DNA of 64,000 bases from Novosphingobium acidiphilum DSM 19966 (GTDB taxonomy: Bacteria; Pseudomonadota; Alphaproteobacteria; Sphingomonadales; Sphingomonadaceae): assembly GCF_000429005.1 (NCBI RefSeq), contig NZ_AUBA01000010.1, positions 1-64,000 of the forward strand, read 5' to 3'. The position numbers were made by a program, and so were the translations under genes. Positions 58,875-64,000 of the stretch are shown here, piece by piece. Position 1 is the stretch's first letter; the number at the start of each line of letters is the position of its first letter. Below the pieces are notes generated by a model. The model was not told the DNA's origin. It was given only the letters and a program-made list of their open reading frames with translations, and made no database searches.

Positions 58875-61800
58875 ATGAACTTTCGCAACTTGTCCGCCTG
58901 GTCGATCCGCAACCCGGTGGTGCCGATTGTCCTGTTTCTGGGCCTGACCGTCATCGGCGTGTTCGCCTTCATGACAATGAAGGTGCAAGACACCCCCGAT
59001 ATCGAATTTCCGCTGGTGATCGTCTCGATCTCTCAGCCGGGCGCGGCGCCCACCGAAATCGGCAACCAGATCACCCAGAAGATCGAAGCCAGCGTGCGTT
59101 CGATTGCCGGCGTCGATACGATCACCTCGACCGCCGAAGAAGGCCAGAGCACCACCCAGGTCCAGTTCAAGATCGGGCAGGACATCAACGCCGCGGTCAA
59201 CGAAGTGAAGAACGCGGTGGACCGGGTGCGCGGCGAATTGCCCGAAGGCATTCTTGAACCGCAGGTGTTCAAGGCCGAAACGTCATCGAGTCCGATCGCC
59301 TACTTTGCGGTGGCCGCCGACGACATGACCATGGAACAGCTGTCGTGGTATATCGACGACACGGTGGCCAAACGGCTGCTCGCGGTGCCGGGCATGGCCG
59401 AAGTCAAACGGTCGGGCGGGGTCGATCGCGAAATTACCGTTACGCTCGATCCGGCGCGAATGATCGCACAAGGGATTACCGCAACCCAGATCAACCAGGC
59501 TCTGCGCCAGGTCAATCTGAACGCGGCCGGCGGTCGGGCCGAAGTGGCCGGTTCGCGCCAGACCGTGCGTGTGCTGGGCAACGCGCGCACCGCGTTCGAC
59601 CTCAGCCAGGTCGAAGTCGGGCTGGCAATGGGGCATTCGGTGCGGCTGGCCGACGTGGCCGATGTGCGCGACGGGTTCAGCGAAGTGACGTCGGTTGCCA
59701 AGTTTCACGGCAAGCCGGTGGTTACCTTCAGCATTGCCCGCGCGCGCGGCGAATCCGACGTGTCGGTCTATGACCAGGCGGTCAAGCAGCTGGACCAGCT
59801 TGAGGTCGAACAGGGGCACCGGGTGCGTTTCACCAACCTGTTCAATTCCGTCTCCTATACCCGTGAACAGTATCACAGCTCGATTTCGGCCATGGTCGAA
59901 GGCGCGGTCCTGGCAGTGATCGTGGTGTTCTTTTTCCTGCGCGACTGGCGCTCGACGATCGTGTCGGCGCTGGCGATCCCGTTGTCGTCGATCCCCACGT
60001 TCTGGGTGATGACGCTGATGGGTATCACGCTCAACACGATGTCGCTGCTGGCGCTCGGGCTGGTCGCGGGCGTGCTGGTCGATGATGCGATCGTCGAGAT
60101 CGAAAACATCGTGCGCCATATCCATATGGGCAAGACACCGTTCCAGGCGGCGATCGATGCCGCCGACGAGATCGGTCTGGCCGTGGTCGCAACCACGTTC
60201 TCGATTGTCGCGGTGTTCCTGCCGGTGGCGCTGATGCCGGGTGTGTCGGGCCAGTTCTTCAAGAATTTCGGCATGACCGTGGTGGTCGCGGTGCTGTTCT
60301 CGCTGCTTGTGGCGCGCATGATCACGCCGATGGTTGCGGCCTATTTCCTGGCACCGCAGGGCAGCCGCGAACATGGTGGCGGTGCATGGATGGACCGTTA
60401 CATGACGGTGCTGCACTGGTCGCTCGACACCAGCAAGGCGGCAGCGCGGCGCATCGGCCTGGTGCCCCGGCGCGGCGCCTGGTGGTATCCGCTGGTGCTG
60501 ATCCTGATCGGTGTCATCGCGCTGTTTGCGTTCGGATCGGGCTTTGGCGCGATCAACACGCCGCTGTCGCTGATGGGACTGCCCGCGGCGATTGCGCCTG
60601 TTGCCGGGCTGATCGGCGGCGTCCTGGCGGCGGCACTGGTGATTGTCGTGGCAACGGTGGTGGTGCGCCTTTGCGGCGGGCGCCTGGCGCTGTGGTATGG
60701 CTGGATCGGCATGCGCATGCGGGCGCGGCTGTTCGATCATCGCGTGTGGATGCTCGGCATCGGGCTTGGCGCGCTGGTGCTGACTTTCGTGCTGATGGTG
60801 GCTTTGCCGACGCAGTTCTTTCCCGACACCGACATGAACGAAAGCCAGGTCGTCATCGAGATGGTGCCCGGCACCACGATCCAGCAGACCGAGGCCAAGG
60901 CCGATCAGGTGCTGGCGCTGGTCGAACACCAGCAGGAAGTGGGCATCGCGCTGGAAGACATCCGCGAAGGCAAGGCGAACCTTTACATCCAGCTGCGCCC
61001 CGATCGCAAACGCACCTCGGTGCTGTTTGAACGCGCTCTGACGCCGGTGCTGCAAAAGGTGCCCGATGCACGGGTCAGTTTCGCCAACCAGAACGGCGGC
61101 GGACCCGGCGGTGGATCGGGCCGCGCGATCAGCGTGATGCTGTCGGGTTCGGACCCGGACCTGTTGCAACGCACCGCCCAGACGCTGGTTGATCAGATGA
61201 GCGCGCTGAAGCAGGTGGTCGGTCCCCGGATCAGCGCCGATCTGCGCCGCCCGGAAATCGTCATCACTCCGCATTTCGATCTGGCCGCTTCGATGGGCGT
61301 GACCACCCAGACGCTTAGCCAGGTGATCCGCATCGCCACGCAGGGCGAAATCAACCAGAACAGCGCCAAGTTCTCGTTGTCGGATCGCCAGGTTCCGATC
61401 CGGGTCAAGCTGCCGGTGGCATCGCGCCGCGATCTGACCACGCTGGAAAATCTGCCGGTGCCAACGCTTGCCGGCGATTCGGTGCCCTTGTCGCGCGTCG
61501 CCACGATCGGGTTCGGATCGGGCCCGACCTCGATCCAGCGGTACAACCAAAGCCGCCGCGTGTTCATCGGTGCCGACCTGCCGCCGGGCATGCAGAAAGG
61601 CACGGCGATGGACGCGATCAACCGTCTGCCGATCATGCAGCATCTGCCCGATGGCGTGGCCAACAAGGCCGCGGGCGAAGACCGCTTTCAGGAAGAGCTG
61701 ATGCGCAATTTCGGCGCGGCGCTGGGATCGGGCATCCTGCTGGTGTTTTCGGTGCTGGTGCTGCTGTACCACCGCTTCATTTCGCCGCTGGTCAACATGG

Positions 61801-62294
61801 CATCGCTGTTTCTGGCGCCGCTGGGCGGGCTGTTGCTGCTGGCGGTGACGGGCAATGCGATTTCGTTGCCGGTGTTCATCGGCATCCTGATGCTGTTCGG
61901 CATCGTGGCCAAAAACTCGATTCTGCTGATCGATTTTGCCATCGAGGAAATGGCGGGAGGCAATCCCAAGCACACCGCGATTATCGAGGCCGGGCACAAA
62001 CGCGCACAGCCGATCGTGATGACCACTGTGGCGATGGTCGCCGGCATGGTGCCCACCGCGCTGTCGCTGGGCGGCGATGGTGGCTGGCGCGCGCCGATGG
62101 GGATCGTGGTGATGGGTGGCCTGACGCTGTCGACCATGCTGACCCTGCTGATCGTGCCCGCCGGGTTCAGCCTGGCCGACGGCGTGGAAAAGCGCCTCGG
62201 ACCCTGGCTTGCGCGGTATTTGCTGACACCCAAGACCGATCCACTGGCGGATGAGGCGGTCGCGGCAGCCAGCCGGATGCACCCGGCCGAGTGA
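58875..62294 (+). CDS. RND multidrug efflux pump, HAE1-like, with central membrane insert
   Basis: 1139 residues from ATG 58875, about 90–100 more than usual. NLSAWSIRNPVVPIVLFLGL is helix 1. The proton-relay region is readable in ALGLVAGVLVDDAIVEIENIVRH (helix 4), and GIVAKNSILLIDFAIEE is helix 10. Around residues 535–615 two additional hydrophobic spans (WWYPLVLILIGVIALFAFG and IAPVAGLIGGVLAAALVIVV) lie between helices 6 and 7, where normal pumps have a short cytosolic helix. The even number keeps the topology. Substrates unknown. DUF445 follows with a 4-base overlap. Confidence 0.93.
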   Translation: MNFRNLSAWSIRNPVVPIVLFLGLTVIGVFAFMTMKVQDTPDIEFPLVIVSISQPGAAPTEIGNQITQKIEASVRSIAGVDTITSTAEEGQSTTQVQFKIGQDINAAVNEVKNAVDRVRGELPEGILEPQVFKAETSSSPIAYFAVAADDMTMEQLSWYIDDTVAKRLLAVPGMAEVKRSGGVDREITVTLDPARMIAQGITATQINQALRQVNLNAAGGRAEVAGSRQTVRVLGNARTAFDLSQVEVGLAMGHSVRLADVADVRDGFSEVTSVAKFHGKPVVTFSIARARGESDVSVYDQAVKQLDQLEVEQGHRVRFTNLFNSVSYTREQYHSSISAMVEGAVLAVIVVFFFLRDWRSTIVSALAIPLSSIPTFWVMTLMGITLNTMSLLALGLVAGVLVDDAIVEIENIVRHIHMGKTPFQAAIDAADEIGLAVVATTFSIVAVFLPVALMPGVSGQFFKNFGMTVVVAVLFSLLVARMITPMVAAYFLAPQGSREHGGGAWMDRYMTVLHWSLDTSKAAARRIGLVPRRGAWWYPLVLILIGVIALFAFGSGFGAINTPLSLMGLPAAIAPVAGLIGGVLAAALVIVVATVVVRLCGGRLALWYGWIGMRMRARLFDHRVWMLGIGLGALVLTFVLMVALPTQFFPDTDMNESQVVIEMVPGTTIQQTEAKADQVLALVEHQQEVGIALEDIREGKANLYIQLRPDRKRTSVLFERALTPVLQKVPDARVSFANQNGGGPGGGSGRAISVMLSGSDPDLLQRTAQTLVDQMSALKQVVGPRISADLRRPEIVITPHFDLAASMGVTTQTLSQVIRIATQGEINQNSAKFSLSDRQVPIRVKLPVASRRDLTTLENLPVPTLAGDSVPLSRVATIGFGSGPTSIQRYNQSRRVFIGADLPPGMQKGTAMDAINRLPIMQHLPDGVANKAAGEDRFQEELMRNFGAALGSGILLVFSVLVLLYHRFISPLVNMASLFLAPLGGLLLLAVTGNAISLPVFIGILMLFGIVAKNSILLIDFAIEEMAGGNPKHTAIIEAGHKRAQPIVMTTVAMVAGMVPTALSLGGDGGWRAPMGIVVMGGLTLSTMLTLLIVPAGFSLADGVEKRLGPWLARYLLTPKTDPLADEAVAAASRMHPAE

Positions 62295-63550
62295 CGCGCG
62301 CGGCGCGCCACCGGCCCGCGCTGTTTCCGGCAGACCCCGGCCGGCGCATGCGGCTGGTGGCCGGTGCGTTGCTGGTGATCATGGCAGGCCTGTTCGTGGT
62401 GGCGCGGCACCTGGCGACACGCCAGCCTGCCTGGGGTTACGCCGCCGCCTTTGCCGAGGCGGCAATGGTGGGGGGCCTGGCCGACTGGTTTGCGGTGACC
62501 GCGCTGTTCCGCCGCCCGCTGGGCCTGCCGATCCCGCACACCGCGATCATCCCGGTCAACAAGGACCGTATTGCCGACAGCATGGCCGCATTCCTGCGCG
62601 CCAATTTCCTGACCCCGCCGGTTGTCGCCCGGCGGCTGCACCAGTTTGATGTGGCGCGCGTGCTGGGCAATTATCTGGCCAATCCGGCGCGCGGGTCGGG
62701 CCGCATCGGCGACAGCCTGGGCAGCCTGATCGCCGAGATCCTGGAAACGCTCGACCCCGAAAAAGTCGGCCGCCCGGCCAAGGCGATGGTGCGCGCACAG
62801 ATTGCGCGGGTCGACCTGGCCCCGCTGGCCGGGCACGTGCTGGCCGGGATGATTGCCGATGGACGGCACATGCCGCTGATCGACAGCGTACTGCGCCGCG
62901 CGGGCGCGCTGCTCGAAGCCAACGAAGCCGCCTTGCGCGGCCTGATCCACGATCGCGCCAGCACGCTGATGCGCTGGACCGGGCTGGACGATCGGCTGGC
63001 CAATGCGCTGCTCGATGCGCTTTATGCCTTGCTGGCCGAAACCCTGATCGATCCGGCGCACCCGATGCGGCGCAAGATCGACGTATCGCTGGACAGTTTG
63101 GCCCACGATCTGATCGGTGATCCGGCAATGGCGCAGCGCGTGGCACGGATGAAGGACGATGTGCTGGCCAATCCGGCTTTTGCCACCTGGCTGGATGGCG
63201 TGTGGGAACGCAGCCGCACCGGCATGATCGCGATGCTGCGTGCACCGGGCGACGGCACCGGCGAACTGGGTGCAGGCCTTGCCGGGTTTGGGCGCGCTTT
63301 GGGCGATGATCCGGCTTTGCGCGCCATGGTCAACCGCTTTGCCCGCCGCGCGCTGGCGGGGCTGGCCAGCCGGCATGGCGATGATATCGTGCGTATCGTG
63401 TCGGAAACGGTGCGCCGCTGGGATGCGCGCACGGTATCGGCGCGGATTGAAAGCGCGGTCGGGCGCGATCTGCAATTCATCCGTATCAACGGGACACTGG
63501 TGGGCGGGCTGGTTGGCCTGGCCTTGCACGCAGCCGAAGGTTTCGTTTAA
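62291..63550 (+). CDS. DUF445 membrane protein
   Basis: 419 residues from GTG 62291, overlapping the pump's stop. An N-terminal span (RLVAGALLVIMAGLFVVARHLA) leads into AFAEAAMVGGLADWFAVTALFRRPLGLPIPHTAIIP, the DUF445 hallmark. A long amphipathic-helical middle and a C-terminal span (INGTLVGGLVGLALHAAEGF) follow. Function unknown. Its translation is probably coupled to the efflux pump. Confidence 0.9.
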   Translation: MTRAARHRPALFPADPGRRMRLVAGALLVIMAGLFVVARHLATRQPAWGYAAAFAEAAMVGGLADWFAVTALFRRPLGLPIPHTAIIPVNKDRIADSMAAFLRANFLTPPVVARRLHQFDVARVLGNYLANPARGSGRIGDSLGSLIAEILETLDPEKVGRPAKAMVRAQIARVDLAPLAGHVLAGMIADGRHMPLIDSVLRRAGALLEANEAALRGLIHDRASTLMRWTGLDDRLANALLDALYALLAETLIDPAHPMRRKIDVSLDSLAHDLIGDPAMAQRVARMKDDVLANPAFATWLDGVWERSRTGMIAMLRAPGDGTGELGAGLAGFGRALGDDPALRAMVNRFARRALAGLASRHGDDIVRIVSETVRRWDARTVSARIESAVGRDLQFIRINGTLVGGLVGLALHAAEGFV

Positions 63551-63560
63551 CCTGAGGCCC

Positions 63561-64000
63561 ATGACCGAACCCGTGCTGATCACCGACCGGCTGGAACTGT
63601 ACAGGCCGCAAGCCGGCGATCTGGCTGGCCTGTCCGCGTTGATTGCCCCCGACGCGGTGCGCCGGCACCTTGGCAACCGCCCGCCTTCGCTGGCCGACAG
63701 CTTTGCCCGTCTGGCGCGCAATGCCGGCAGCTGGGCGCTGCATGGCTATGGCACGTTTGTCGTGCGCGAACGCGGCAAGCCCGACATCATTGGCAATTGC
63801 GGGCTGTTTCACAGCTGGCGCGGGTTTGACGCGTTCAACGACGTCGTCGAAGCGGGCTGGATCATTGCCGAGCAGGCGTGGGGTCGGGGCTATGCCACCG
63901 AAGCGATGGAGGCGGCGCTTGGCTGGTTTGATCGCCAGCATGGTGCGTGCCGCACGGTGGCGCTGATCGCACCGGACAACCGGGCTTCGCACGCGGTGGC
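63561..64000 (+). CDS. GNAT acetyltransferase, partial (cut by window end)
   Basis: ATG 63561 with CCTGAGG upstream opens a frame that is still open at 64000 (146 codons seen). ITDRLELYRPQAGDL is a RimJ/RimL-type start, and AEQAWGRGYATEAMEAAL is the acetyl-CoA loop; APDNRAS near the end precedes the usual tail. It starts 10 bases after DUF445 and probably belongs to the same transcript. Substrate unknown. Confidence 0.9.
   Translation, partial: MTEPVLITDRLELYRPQAGDLAGLSALIAPDAVRRHLGNRPPSLADSFARLARNAGSWALHGYGTFVVRERGKPDIIGNCGLFHSWRGFDAFNDVVEAGWIIAEQAWGRGYATEAMEAALGWFDRQHGACRTVALIAPDNRASHAV

Noticed and set aside
59283..62282. 999-codon open frame on the minus strand
   Set aside because: It is the mirror of the RND pump; His/Arg/Gln-rich composition shows it is a high-GC shadow.
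1..64000. tRNA and rRNA genes
   Set aside because: I saw no stretch with the GGTTCGAATCC-type T arm in a cloverleaf setting and no rRNA signatures.

Overview
The window reads as chromosomal DNA of a high-GC alphaproteobacterium of the order Sphingomonadales (Novosphingobium/Sphingomonas type). The reasons are the codon use, a SciP-type CtrA regulator (DUF1153), the dnaA–rpsT neighbourhood, an NDUFS6-like zinc-finger protein next to tldD, and a TonB receptor under a TPP riboswitch. It is mostly core metabolism. Two short patches look foreign and lower in GC by eye: about 1–960 and about 50.75–51.42 kb.

Layout. 1–1.7 kb is a graveyard of mobile and conflict genes: the tail of an IS5-type transposase, an orphan HYD1 ADP-ribosyltransferase toxin domain, a stump of a DUF6881-type immunity gene, and a RAYT transposase killed by a stop codon and a frameshift. 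1.7–8.5 kb is a three-gene cassette (transglutaminase–DUF2126 amidoligase, circularly permuted ATP-grasp–alpha-E, second transglutaminase) predicted to make or attach a peptide-like tag. 8.5–16.3 kb is a minus-strand run: GT-C-like membrane protein, FAD oxidoreductase, double PilZ protein, thioredoxin, GNAT, secreted protein, TldD and zinc finger. 16.3–23.6 kb holds an ABC ATPase without a permease, nadB, and the class Ia ribonucleotide reductase genes nrdA and nrdB with a PepSY membrane protein between them. The 560-bp gap before nrdA carries DnaA-box and NrdR-box candidates.

23.6–32.9 kb holds a MoeB/ThiF-like enzyme, a sirtuin, dapB, nth, a DUF6491 lipoprotein, a dicarboxylate symporter, aroC and a string of small plus-strand genes (ABM monooxygenase, GNAT, Gre-like factor, Rieske oxygenase, Spx/YffB-like protein, thioesterase). 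33.0–37.2 kb is a thiamine uptake operon: TPP riboswitch, TonB receptor, thiamine-kinase-like protein and PnuT. ubiG, lysC, a flavin oxidoreductase, an MFS exporter, an HNH nuclease, hydrolases and a tandem pair of M20 peptidases follow to 48 kb.

48.2–53.7 kb holds gyrB (+), a small secreted protein (−), dnaA (−) and rpsT (−). A 57-bp element is repeated in inverted orientation just after the stops of gyrB and dnaA. 53.9–64 kb holds a cytochrome P450, mnmA, a two-gene unit ending in sciP, an RND efflux adaptor and an enlarged RND pump, a DUF445 membrane protein and a GNAT gene cut by the window end. I saw no rRNA, tRNA or CRISPR array.
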